This document shows positions 32,593-44,700 of a DNA stretch of 64,000 nt, in pieces. This DNA comes from Pohlia nutans (lineage: Eukaryota; Streptophyta; Bryopsida; Bryales; Mniaceae), in assembly GCA_022496805.1 (NCBI GenBank), contig CM040090.1:15742001-15806000 (forward strand), written 5' to 3'. The position numbers and the translations under genes were made by a program. The notes beneath the pieces were generated by a model that did not search any database, was not told the origin of the DNA, and was given only the letters and a program-made list of their open reading frames with translations. How positions within the stretch are numbered: position 1 is the stretch's first letter; each line of letters begins with the position of its first letter.

Positions 32593-35484
32593 CTACAAAA
32601 TGCCAATACCGACAGTTCTTTTCACCAGAACACCTACCACTTTACTTACGTTATGCCGTACACATTGCATGCAACAGTTGGGCCAAAATGAAGAAGTGCT
32701 TGGAGAAGATGGATGGGTACAAGCAGAGCTGACACTCCCAAACCCACGTGTCTCAGGGCCCAAGCGCTCTATTCCAAAAACTGCCAGCAACTCCTGCGTT
32801 GCCAACCTTGCGATGCTGCGATGTTGTTCCTTATCTGTATCACAGAACGATTACCAAGCTGAGTTTGTGAGAAAAATGTGAAGTGCAAGCTCTTACCAAC
32901 AAGGACATACGAAAGGATTCACTAGTATTAACTACATAACTAGCTGGAAAATGCGTTTCAAAAAAAAAATTGATGGCAGGTTTCGATGCATACCAATATG
33001 CCCCAAACGATAAAGCGGCTTGAGCTCGGCTTTCACATAATGAGCGACTTGTTCCTTCATTTCTCTCCTCTCCCTGGACGTTCTCCTGGTGCGGGGTCTA
33101 TGAGCTTCCTCATCTTTAGGTTGTGCTCTCCTTCCACGGCTGTCCGCAACACGCTGCCTCTCATTCTCTCTGGAACTGCCAGGTATACTTTGCACTTCAA
33201 CGTTTCCTTCATTGCCATCCCTCCCTATTCTCAAGTGCCGCATACTGCGTGTCTGTACATCGTGGACAGAGTCATTGTCCCGTCGCCCACCTCTATGACC
33301 ACCACTTGATCTATTTTCTACCAAACGACTGCTCTCTCTTACATTTTCTCCCCTTAAATTTCGTTCTTGACTTTGATCTCTATAATCTCTTGATCGAGTT
33401 TCGATCAAGTTAGTCCCCTCTCTCCGCAAACTACGTTCTTCAGCTGCATCTCTTTGACTCCTCAATCTACTTTCTGCCAAGCGATTCACCTCTCTCACAT
33501 TCGCTCCTCTCAAAGTCTGCTCCTGATTTTGATCCCTGTGAATTGTGGATCTATTTTCTACCATTTGATGGCCGTTTCTCGCACTCTCAGTTCTAGCATT
33601 CCGTTCTTGAGTTTGCGAAAATCTTGAGGGACGAACAGTAGTCCCTCCCCCACTAGTAGGTACCCTCTCACGTGAGGTATCCCTGTTTCCGCCGATCCTA
33701 GTTCTTGGTGCAGGATCTGGAACTACTCTATCTCCTCTCAAAGATTGAGCTTGTTCCATCATGGACCATGCCTGAGAAATGTCATCCCTTGGCGCAACTT
33801 CAGGAACTGTACTTGACGTATTTGACAACGGCCTGCCGTTGGCTTGACTATGCCCAGCTTGAGACGCACGTGTCCTAGGAGGTGAACGCGAAATAGAGTC
33901 AAACTGCAGCTCTCCTCTCCGTAGTTGGTCCCAATTATTGCGGATGTCATTGACCCTTTGTCGTATCAACCGCTGCGAAGATAAGGTGCGAGCTGCTCCT
34001 GGGGTGGACTCTACATCACTGCTAATTGAACTTGATTGACTTGCTTCTTGATTTATCAAGGCCTGCGCTTCCTGAGATATTGCAGGAGCTGGATGGAGTC
34101 GAGTGTGCCTGTTAACCCACATTTCATCAATACATGTAACGCACACATATGTTTCAATCAGCTGCTACCTTGTTTGACATGCTAGTGCCAATATCAAAGA
34201 CGGAGGACTAGCATTCTAATATCTGAGGGTCTACTGATCTTCGACGCATTGTCATGAAGGCTGGATTCATGACCAAGAAGTGCTGATAGACTTGACAAAG
34301 AAGGCAGGTTTCGTTCCTGAACTTTAGTGAATTTCTCGACCAGAGCAAAAGCTACCATAAGAATAGACTTCGAAAAAATATATATATATCAGCCAAACAT
34401 AAATTGACTTCGTAACTTTAGACCAAATGACACTGACGTAGTGCAAAAATCCAAAAAAATACTAAATGAACTGGAGTGTACGAGAACTACCTGCCACCAG
34501 CACGATTCAGACGGGGGGGTACAACTCGCCGTGGAGGTCGCCTTTGCCGAACTGGTGTAACTTCAGCGACGAGCATGGTAAGCCGTGAATCGTTCTCGTC
34601 AAGCTCTGCCTCTTGTTCTAAATAGTATTCTTCATCATGTTCTTGCTCATCGCTGTTGAATCCATGAGCCTGAATAGAACACATGTTACAGAACCAGTCT
34701 CCACGAGGAACAGATCGACCAAGGCCAACACAATAGGTGTGTGCTGCTGCATCACATCCATCACATAAAAGGAGAAGCCGTTCATCTCCAGCCTCTTGGC
34801 ACTCAGAACAGACCACATGTAGATATGGATCCGTAAATAGGCGAATTTCTTCTTCTGACGGCTCGTAAACCTGCCATTGTAATTAGCCGGGGAATTAGAG
34901 ACCATTTTACAGAAACGGAAATTAAAGCCATATTCGATTAATTGATTGATTGATTAAATTTCAAAATGAAGCAAATAGCTGTGACTCAGATAGATTGATC
35001 CAAATCAGAAGGTGTACAAACTTTCCAGCACGGAAGAAAGGCATTAAGATACGAGTACCTGATCCCTATGAGGAATATGAAAAGTGCGAGGCCGGCTACG
35101 AGGCATATCAGGCACCGGGGGCCTTACGATTGTCACGAACCTTTGCTTACAGGTTGGGCACCGCGACTCTACTTTTGACCATTCCATGATACATCCAAAA
35201 CAAAAAAAGTGATCGCAACAATCAAGCTTCCCTCTCTCAACTTCCTCCTCTGTCAAGCAGATACCACAAACTTGTACAACTTTCTCCTCGTTAATAAACG
35301 AGGGCTCCACTTCTTTGTTCTCCTCCTCTTGCTGGTCTTCATCAGCATCTTCGCTAATTTTCCTTTTCCCCTTTGCTTTGTGGTAATATTCCTTTCCACC
35401 TGAGACTGCATCTTCCTCAGTGGAGTCTGAAGAATAATGAACTGAGTTTTCCCGCCTTCGACGCTTCGGTACATTTCTCGTCAT
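32593..35484 (-). CDS. RING and PHD finger protein (PHRF1-like), four exons
   Basis: Exons on the minus strand: 35484-35059, 34870-34491, 34108-32994, 32834-32593, with GT/AG borders and matching phases; 720 residues. Exon 1: basic KRRRR (7-11), acidic stretch, then a C3HC4 RING (C73, C76, C90, H92, C95, C98, C109, C112). Exon 2: C4HC3 PHD finger (C163, C166, C178, C181, H186, C189, C203, C206). Exon 3: about 370 Arg/Glu/Ser-rich residues with an imperfect repeat of roughly 30 residues (RDQ.QE..LRG.NVRE). Across the last junction lies a helical block, AELKPLYRLGHIDKEQHRSI, resembling C-terminal segments of PHRF1/SCAF-type proteins. RING before PHD is the PHRF1 order, a nuclear E3-ligase and histone-reader layout; the role here is inference. 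The start of exon 3 is the least certain border. A stop lies in frame shortly upstream of the ATG. Confidence 0.88.
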
Positions 35485-36863
35485 TTCTCTCGGGCTAGCA
35501 TTTGTTTGTCCCTCAGACCTTCAAATTTTTCGAACCTCAGAAGGTCAAATTTTTCCTTTGGACACGGGATATTAATTCTGAGCTCCTAGCGGTTCATTGA
35601 ATTTCTGCAAAAGTGCAGGAAGATACCTGAAGATGAGAACTTCATGCATCCAATTGAAAATTATTCCTTCCGTAAGCGACTAAACTATACAATGTGAAAA
35701 TATAGGATAGCACGACCTGTCCTTGACCGCGAACCATCTCAGCATTGATAAACAATATGGAAACGCAAGTGAGCATGCAGCGCCTCGGGCACCGCTTGCT
35801 ACATGTAGAGTGAATATCGAGGTATCTATGGCACCTGAGCCGGGGATTTTGAAAATTGGCTGGTGAAATTTACCGATAAAGGCCTTGACGCTACGGCGAA
35901 GACTCCATCTGCAGCAAATACTGTCACCATCTGCGAAGAGTAGACTGGAATACTTATAATTCCATCCGTTCGGCGAACTTCGAAGCGCCTCCGCAATCAA
36001 CCACATACTAGGTCCTTCGCTCCTCGAAAGCTCAGGGACCACGAGTAAGGCATAGGCCTGAAAAGAAAAAAAGAAAAAGTGATCAGCAGACTAGACGGCG
36101 AGGTAATTGCGCGCAGGTTTGCCAGGTGAACTCGATTAGACCGCAATGTGAACAGAATAAAGGCAAAACCTAGGGTGCCGCTTAAGTGACTCTCAAAAAT
36201 ACAAATGAAACTTTGCAATTACGGATCTTAAAGCGAAATTATGTCCATTACTAAAATTTACGAAGATGTTTTCCTCACAGAAACGCTGTCAAACTGCCAC
36301 ATAAAATCGCTTCATGCTAATCTCATAGCACTACTCTCGACGAAACGCTGCGAAATCCGCTTTAAAGCGAATAACTAGAACCGTTTATCGAATGACACTA
36401 AAATTACAGAGGATCAATTTCAAGGAGACGTTGAGCTTTCTAAGCAACACAAACATAAAGGTTCCTGTGCACGCAAACAATACCGACTGAAATGAAAGAC
36501 GCGCGCCTAAATCCTCTGCATGTAGGTGTCCATCCCTTGCAGACAAAAATTATCAAAGATATATACATGCCATAACTCACTCGTAAGTGCAAAAGATTAT
36601 AATCGTACACCTAAATCTCGTCAATGCACTCTAAGATAAATTCCTGTGGCCACTTTCACAAGAAAAATCAAGCGTCCATGAAAATCATTTCAACAAATAA
36701 CGTTTTCTTCACCGTTGAAAACAGAAGTGCTAAGGTACACTAAGATGCTATGCTGCAAGCCATCGTCTAAACGATTTCCTCGCCAAATGCAATTGCTCAT
36801 CGAAAAAAAAGAAAAAACAGAGCTTCGCACTCGAGAAAAAAAATTCGGCCAGAAAATCCATAC
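35485..36863. other. Region upstream of the RING-PHD gene; possible leader or exons
   Basis: On the minus strand a good splice acceptor (CTTTTCAG at 36066-36059) precedes an open stretch reading AYALLVVPELSRSEG, with possible donors at about 36009 and 35874. It could be a coding exon of the candidate gene starting at 36984 or a leader exon of the RING-PHD gene. The frames do not join cleanly to either, so no gene is called. Confidence 0.3.
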
Positions 36864-36984
36864 CGGCGTTTCCAACGATGCTCGAAACCGTGGCGAGGAA
36901 GCAGCAGGAACGCATCATCCGACCTTGACCAACTTGCGAGGCTTGATGAACAAGCTCCATAGCCTGAAACCCCTTCGTCGCCAT
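36864..36984 (-). CDS. Possible first coding exon of an unrecognised gene
   Basis: The ATG at 36984 lies in a strong plant start context (GGGCATGGCGACG). It opens a 40-codon frame (MATKGFQAMELVHQASQVGQ, then MMRSCCFLATVSSIVGNA) ending at a donor, GCCG|GTATGG. The next exon was not found: the nearest acceptor (36059) gives an early stop in the required phase. The protein is not recognised. It could be a short upstream frame of the RING-PHD transcript. Partial and tentative. Confidence 0.3.
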
Positions 36985-37368
36985 GCCCTAACTTCTTTCC
37001 CTTCTACACATCTAGGCAGGCTGTGGATTCAGCCTTCATATCAGCCCTGTCACGAAGATGTTCAATGTTGGTAGATTCCAGGCAAGGACCGTTTGTGACG
37101 GGCAGGAGGCGCCTCAAATTTAATTGAACTCATACGAGTAACCGATCTCTCTTTACCGTACGCGGCATAATAGGGTGATGGGAGCCAACACCTTTTTGCA
37201 ATGGGACCACGGTTTAGTTACAATTAGAAACTAAGTTTATTATGGTAGTTTCAAAATTCATGAAATAAAAATGGCATTCCTTCATTACTTAACCCTTTAA
37301 CATCTCAATTCAACATGTATTTTTCACTATATATTTTATGGGAAATTAATTTCATACATGTGTGATCC

Positions 37369-38345
37369 GATTATCCCCTAAATGTCCTCACCTATGTCCA
37401 GTTTGGGCAGTTTTGCAAAGATGTATTATAAAATGAAAGTGAAATGAATATTTGGAACTAAATATATGAATAAAAGTTATACATTTTGAATTTTATATTC
37501 TATCCTTACGGTTAGATCTATGATTGCCATCACTAATATTTTTCTATAAATTTTGAAACATAAAATAAAAAATTATTTTGTAATTCAATTACAACTAAGA
37601 TATTGATAATATGTGGATGAAATCTGTTGTGATGGGTTATAATGTAGTACTCTAGGTATTGTGATTTTTGAAGATTTTTTAGATGCTTGATTTTATGAGT
37701 TAATTTTTTCAAGAATTATTTTAGACTAAAATCTTCAAATTTTTGGGTGAAACACTGCAACACGAAATGGGGCATAATTTTTTCACAATTTGTTTCCTTT
37801 TTGATCGGATCACACGTACAAGCAGCTAACTTCCCATAAAAATTTCAGTAGAAAAATCACACTACAAAAAGTGCATGACAGATGAGAGGTGAAAGATGAA
37901 ATCTATATTTCAAGAAAAATATGCATGGTTTGGCAATTAGGGGCTAAAAAGGGGATGATTTGTAAAAAATTATGCCTCATTTTATGTTGCAATGATTCAC
38001 CCAAAATTTCGAAGCTTTCAGTGTAAAAGTGCTATTTAAAAAGTTAACCTATAAAATTCAACCAAAAAATCTCAAAAAAGTCACTACATTTAAAGTATTA
38101 CATTTTAACCAATCACAACAAATTTTGGGTACAAATTGTCAATATCTTATTCATAATCTAATCACAAAAGAATTTTTAATTTTAAGTTTCGGTTTTTATA
38201 CAAAAATATTGGTGATAGCATTTGCAAATCTAACCGTATAGATAGAATCTAAAATTTATAATGTACAACTTTTATTCATACATCAAGTGCAAAATATCTC
38301 TTTGAATTGCATTTTATGATGCCTTTTTGCAAACATGCCAAATTT
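37369..38345. repeat. Long-armed foldback element, about 1 kb
   Basis: The left arm (about 37369-37900) pairs with the right arm (about 37940-38345). Paired blocks include TTTTGCAAAGATGTATTATA, TATGAATAAAAGTTATACAT and GTTAGATCTATGATTGC against their reverse complements. The arms have diverged visibly. A related single arm is at 705-1225. The TTAACCCTTTAACATC at 37289 may belong to a separate TTAA element. Confidence 0.7.
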
Positions 38346-38780
38346 GGAGATCCTACGCCATTGGATTTCTATCCAGTGGACATTGAACCATAGGTGAATC
38401 GAAGATACACTTTATTCACGTTGGCCTCGGAAGAGGACCAAAGTTCCTATTCATCTATCTATCTTTGTGTCTATGTTGTGTTGAGATTTTTGAGACCGTG
38501 GAGTTGCTAGTCACGTTCTTGATATTGTCAAAAATCTCTCCACAAAAAAGGGTGCATAGAAGTCGTTTCATGGCTTTTGAACCCACAGTGTGAAATTTAT
38601 GAAATTTTAATTGAATTTCTTTACCACAAATTGAATTAAATTATGAATAATCATTTTAAAAATAAAATCAAATAAAAGCATAGCTTAATCTGAAGGATCA
38701 CCAGGCCACCAACACACAACTAAACTATTTATTCTTCCTCTTTCTCTGCAGTGGAATAAAGTTGTTCCGCTTGTACCAAA

Positions 38781-38820
<40 letters not shown>

Positions 38821-40135
38821 TTTTATTTTATTTACAAATCTTCAAATTGGGAATCCTTTAGGGATGAATGACGAATATGGATGAGACACGAGGATGAATG
38901 AAAATAATGCCCGTCGTCTTCTTCACCAAAGCGGCTTCATGGTGAGACCGTCACTCATTCCAGTTCTGGTGTTTTCCCGCACGTTTCTGATTCTTACGTG
39001 CAGAATTTCCGTCCTGGTGTTTTTGCATTCGTAGCAATTTGGCGTTCGGATTTTCGCGAAGCACGTGAGCTCTGCTGTAATATTTTTCCCGAGACAGGAA
39101 TTTTCCCACAACTATCGGCGATTTCGGCTTCCTCCGAAGTTCAGTTTGTGCGCATAAGAAACTTTTGCTACGGTGACGGCGGGTGGAAATTTCTTAAGGT
39201 GAGATGCCTGGGAGAATGTCTTTTTTGGCAGCAATCGTCCGCGACTGCATGTTTTCGGTGACTCGCTGGTGGTAGAATCTCGAATGTTTTGCAAGGATTT
39301 TGTGTAGACAATTATGGTAGTTGCGTGTAAATGTGCAGGGCGGTAGTTCTATGTTCAATTTTGATGAACTGCCAATTTTCGTGTGTGTTTTTGTCTTTCC
39401 AAAGTTGAATTTGGCATTTAGGAGATTCTCGACTTAGGGTTTTAACGAGTTTTTGAATTTCTTTTTTTTCGTGGAAATACTGCTATCTGGAGACGTGGAG
39501 CTCTCGAGCCTCCTACAATGCTTTTCCACCCCAGCGCTAGCACAAAAGTAAAAATAGTATACCAGAATGTAACTCAAAAGTAGAAACAAAAGAACGAGCT
39601 TAATATACGCATTTAAGAAGTCGAGCAGTTCAACAAACCGTTTTTGCAATTTCGATGTTAGATCCGGGTTCTGTAACATAGATTGTGTTCTTAGGGTTGT
39701 ATGTCATGTACGAATATTTTCAGTCACTGGAGGTGAAGTCACATTAGGTCTTTCTCGCTGCAGGCTTGTAATTTGTGTGTGGATGGGAGTATTCGAGCGT
39801 CTGTAAGGGCAAGTAATTCGCGAAGTAGTTATAAACCCTGGTCTGATTTTTTACAAAATTGGTCTGCAATAGACTGCTGCAGAAGTTTTTCTTTTTTCTT
39901 CTGTTTCTTTTTCTTCCGGGTTTTTCTCAGAAGTATCAGATTCTGCATTAGGGTTTAAGTTGATGTCCTAAGGTTTTTCGATATACTGTTATTACGCAGA
40001 CTGTCGGGACAACCCTCTGGGAGCTTCTGGCTGTCGCCAAATTTGATGTGGCTTCAACGGTGCCCCAAGTACTAGTTGCACAGAGGCGTTTCGGGTCTTC
40101 TCATTTGCAGGTGAAGAGAAATTTACACGTTGTCA
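38346..40135 (+). promoter_or_regulatory. Upstream region and probable leader of the guanylate kinase gene
   Basis: Between the foldback and the kinase start there is AT-rich DNA up to about 38.9 kb, then a more GC-balanced stretch. A possible leader exon with donor CTTAAG|GTGAGA lies near 39198. The acceptor TCATTTGCAG|GTGAAG (ending 40110) lies 25 bases before the ATG at 40136, so the 5' leader is probably spliced. No TATA box was assigned. Confidence 0.45.
38781..38817. repeat. (TA)n microsatellite
   Basis: An uninterrupted run of alternating A and T, about 30 bases after an initial ATATACAT. Confidence 0.9.
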
Positions 40136-41708
40136 ATGACAGGTTTAACGACAGTCCTGCCGTTTCTCCGAGGAGCATTTACAGGGCTTAAACAAGGTGT
40201 ACGCCAACGGCATAGTCTTCCAGATTCTCTTCATGTTGTCCAAGCGTCTTTTGCTCGCTCTCGCGTTCAATCGGTCTCTCTGCAAGCCTGTTCTGCATCA
40301 AGTTCCAGCAGTGCAAGTACACTGTGTGCTGAAACCTCTGACCGAAGTGTAGAGATTTTGGATTGGTTGGCGAGCAGAACTCCGACGAGATCTTATGCTT
40401 CTTCTGCCGGTGCAATGAATGCAACTATTTCGTCTTCTAAGGTCAGCCTTCTTCTTTATCCTACAATGTAATGAGTTCCAGTCGTTAGTGTTACTCCTGT
40501 TGCTCACATGGTTGGACTTGAATGGTATTTTAATTGTTAACTCGCGTTTTCTTTATTACACTTGGCTGCCAGGGTTTAATGTGTTTCATTTTGATTGGAC
40601 ATGTATATATTGGGGCCTAGACTGAATGTCAATGAAAGTGAAGTTGGCCTGATGTGTATTCATATTTCATTACATCAGGTTCAGGTGTTGAAGGAGTTGG
40701 AACAAGCATTAGGATCACCTTTGGACACCCAACCCCAAGCTCCTCCTTCGAAGCCTCTTGTGATAGTTATAAGTGGCCCTAGTGGCGTTGGCAAAGACGC
40801 TGTTATCAAGGTAACATAACTACTAATGCCTTATCTGCTATTACTCTGGTTTCTGCTTGTGAATCTGATCAAGTTTATCAAGATAGTTTAGTATTTTGTC
40901 ATCTCGGTTGGAATTCTTAGATGTATGCTGGAGGTGTTCTCATGAATTATCAATTTTTCCCGACATATGGTTGGTATCTTCACTGGCTGATTATGATTAT
41001 ACTGTGCAGAGGTTGCAAGAGATTCGAAGTGAGATTCACTTTGTGGTCACAGCAACTACACGACCGAAACGGCCAGGTGAAGTAGATGGGGTGGATTATT
41101 ACTTTGTGAGCAAGCCCGAGTTTCTTGACTTGATTGCCCGGAACGAGCTTATTGAGCATGCTTTGGTATATGGTGATTATAAGGGGGTTCCCAAGAAGCA
41201 GGTACGTCTATGCGCTATAGATAAAAAATCTTTTGCTGCTGAAATCTATGGCTAAGTACATCGTTGCCTTGGTATAAAATCCTCCTTTTATTCAATAGTA
41301 GGTCAACCATCAAGTATAGATCCTTGCACATCTTTTGGATGGTAATTTAATCACGCTTTGTGTTGCTAGGTGAGGGAGTACGTGAACGCAGGTCATGACG
41401 TAGTACTGCGAGTTGACATTCAAGGGGCTGCAACAGTCCGAAAGCTTCTTGGGGAAGAGGCAGTCTTCATTTTTATGGTGGCCGAGAGTGAACTTGCCTT
41501 GGTTGAGCGACTGGTGGAACGAAAAACTGAAAGCATCGACAATCTATTGATCAGAGTGGCAACAGCACGAGAGGAGGTCAAACACATTACAGAATTTGAC
41601 TATGTCGTTGTAAATGCAGATGGCCAGCTTGAGCGCACGGTTTCTCGCCTTTGTTCAATTATCGACGCTGAAAAAGCTCGTGTGCAGCAACGTGCTGCTC
41701 AATTTTAG
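40136..41708 (+). CDS. Guanylate kinase, organelle-targeted, four exons
   Basis: Exons 40136-40441, 40679-40810, 41010-41201 and 41370-41708 join in phase 0 at GT/AG borders to give 322 residues. Guanylate kinase converts GMP plus ATP to GDP plus ADP. Residues 1-102 are rich in Ser, Arg and Thr and poor in acidic residues, typical of a plastid or mitochondrial transit peptide. The P-loop GPSGVGKD is at 134-141 region. The GMP-binding part [19 protein letters not shown], the [14 protein letters not shown] segment, VLRVDIQGA and RVATAREE follow in family order. The sequence resembles the plant chloroplast/mitochondrial guanylate kinase group rather than the longer cytosolic one. I chose the ATG at 40136; an in-frame TTG six bases earlier is not needed. 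The choice between plastid and mitochondrion cannot be made by eye. Confidence 0.93.
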
Positions 41709-44700
41709 GAATCTGTAAGGCTCATCATTCTTCCATTTCCATGTTCTTCAATGTGCATACCTCATTTCTTATCCAGTAGTCCTGTGCGAGCCAAATTTGC
41801 TCAGGTCATTTTCACTGGTTAGATCAAAATTTACCAATCCAGCCAAGATATTGGTGCCTTTGTCAAATCAATTAGATCATGTTTTCATGAACTTTGTACG
41901 CCTTTGGTACTGTTTATCTGTATCCTCCGAAAGCAGTTAAACTTTGCTTCCATGAAACATCACTATGTTGAACTGCTCATTCAACAGATCGGGATTACCG
42001 TGTATAACTTATTTTCTCTTGTAATTTGTCGCATGTACTAAAATGTGATGACGTACAATACTTGAATATGTTGTATACTCAAGTACAAGGTGTGCTTGTG
42101 TTGGAATACAATGATGTAGAATATAGTTCGGCTCAAAAAATTCATCCTCAAAAGAATGGACTTATATTATGTTCATTTTGTTCCAAATTCTATAATTTTT
42201 TTATATGCTTGGAAAGTTCACAAAATGAACATGGAGCTATTGATTGTTTGAAGGAAAAAAAATCTTTTATTGAGAAAATATTCACATTTAAAACTTTAAA
42301 ACCAATTTTACAATTTTATCTAATTAAAATTTATAGAAAAACAAATTATTTTCAAATCAAAAGTTGGATTGGAGGATACTAAGATTAGGAATTCTCTTCC
42401 TCACCCGACAAAAAAAATGTTAGTTAGAGTAAATAAAAATGGACAAAATGCAAAAAAGGAGTGTCAAAAATGACCCAAAAATGAGAAAAAGGGAAGCTTC
42501 CAACATATCTACTCAAATATGTTTTATACCGAAGGCTAGTAGCAATTTTGGTACAAATTAATTCAAAACTTCAGAAATTTGCTACGTGTCGCTTTTTAAT
42601 CGGCTATGACTTCTAAAAGAGTCGACGTGGCAGGTTAAAAAGTTGATATCATTTTCCAAGAGTGTCAGAACTATAATCAAGTTATGATACTCAAGTACAA
42701 GGGTGTACTCAAATACGTTGGTGTAGAAATGTGGCAGCAATAAGTTGCATGTGTGCTTGTATGCAAAAATATATGGTTGCAATCAGGTCATTTGGGGGCA
42801 TGTAGGGGTTAAATTGTAGCCCAAAATGAGAATAACTATTAATCCGTTCTTCTACTCATCCAATATATAATGTGTAGATCTTGGTCATAAGAATAAAAAA
42901 AATTATATTCTTGGAACTTATCTTATTGATAAAAAAACAAAAAAAAAGTTGGATTGAATAGAAGTTTGAATGATTAAGTCTCTAAATGTTTGAATTCAAA
43001 AGAAGAATTATATTTTAGAAATCCACAATGAAGTAAATTGTCGTTAGTCATGAGGATTAGCAAAAAATAGTTATAAAGGAGAAGCCCAAACATATAAGAA
43101 TACATTTTTTAAAAGATTCTATTTTTGTAAAAAACTGGGACTTGGGACATTGGCCTTCATACTATGAAACTCGAGTCTCACATGTAACACGTTTTTCAAT
43201 GCACTTCTATAGCCCCTCCAAACAAATTGGAACTTCTCCTTCAACCAAGGCAATGAAGAGTTCAAAATTGGGACGTAATAGAGTTATTCAAAAAGAGTGT
43301 CTCAAATGGAAACTCTTGTTGAACTCACATTATACTCGTTTTAAGCTCAAAAAAGATTGCAAAACTAGTCTACAGTGAGTTGGAGAATAATCTACAAGAC
43401 CTTACGCTACCATGGAGAATGGAAGTCATGACCTCCCCAATGCTAAAAAAGAGTTCCCACACGTTCCACTAAGCCTAAGAGACTATTCAAGCCCCCGACC
43501 AAAAAACTATTCATGAACAATGCATGTCAGAAATTATAATTACATGGAGCAAAATCCACTTGAACTCTACTCATATACAACTTATGTTTTCAGATAACTC
43601 TAACACATCACCCTTCAATTGTATACCTAATTGTATACAAAAACGCCAACATGCTACATGAAGACATATCGTAGAATTTCAAACATAAGCGACTTACAAC
43701 ATTATAGTACACGATAATCGTAATTCTTGTACTCTCCAAGTACTTGTCATTCACGCCGGCCCTACAAAAGGGACAGGAGTTCATTCTTCTCCTCCTGCAC
43801 GATAATTGCAAAGCCATGAGCTTCTTATGAATTTGCCAATCATGGCTTGTATAATCCTGTAAAATCTCGTACAAAGGCCACTTTCAAGTACACACACGGC
43901 CATGTAAGGAGATGTAAGGCCATGTAAGGCCCGTACGTTGCAACTTCACTGTCCGGAAATAATACACACATCCGTGCGGAATAAGGTCGTTCCCCACTTC
44001 CACTCCTGCCATGCTTGACAGTAACACCAGCTGCGATCAATGTTGTTGGCAGACCAAAGTACATCTCTACACGTGAAGTTCAATCTATGTTCTATCCCCA
44101 TGACGCCCAATAAAAATAAAATAAAAAGGCAAATTTTCGCCTGATTTTGGGAGTGGTTACTTTTACACTAGAAAAAAAATGGCCAAAAAGTGGATGTCAA
44201 AGTTTTTAAAAAAACCATTCTAAAATTGTTAGTATCTGGATGAAAGTGCCTATATTCTCCAAACTACATCCATTCGACATGACTTTTAACACTTGATGTC
44301 ACGTTACATGACATTGAATATAATGAAGAAACTGAAGGTTGTGTTGGAGTCGAGTTTGTACCTAGTGTACGGACAACCTCATAAGTGTCAATGTTGCTCA
44401 TGTTTGTCAAACACATTGAGGATGCTCTTAGAATTTTTTTGAAAATAAGTACTTCTAATTAGTTTGTTTCGTTCACCGGCCGTCACTTCCTAACTAAAAT
44501 GTAAGCACACCAACAACACAATACCTGCTACGTGTTGCTCAAACCCTTAGAAATTGCTAGAGGGCTTGTTGAATTTAGCAATTCTACAAAGGATTGGGAA
44601 GAGCATGGGAAGATGTTTGCGAGGACTATTTATGTTAATTGTTATTATTGTAAGAATTCAAATGTGGGTCATTCAAGATCATTGATTGAAGAAATACGTT

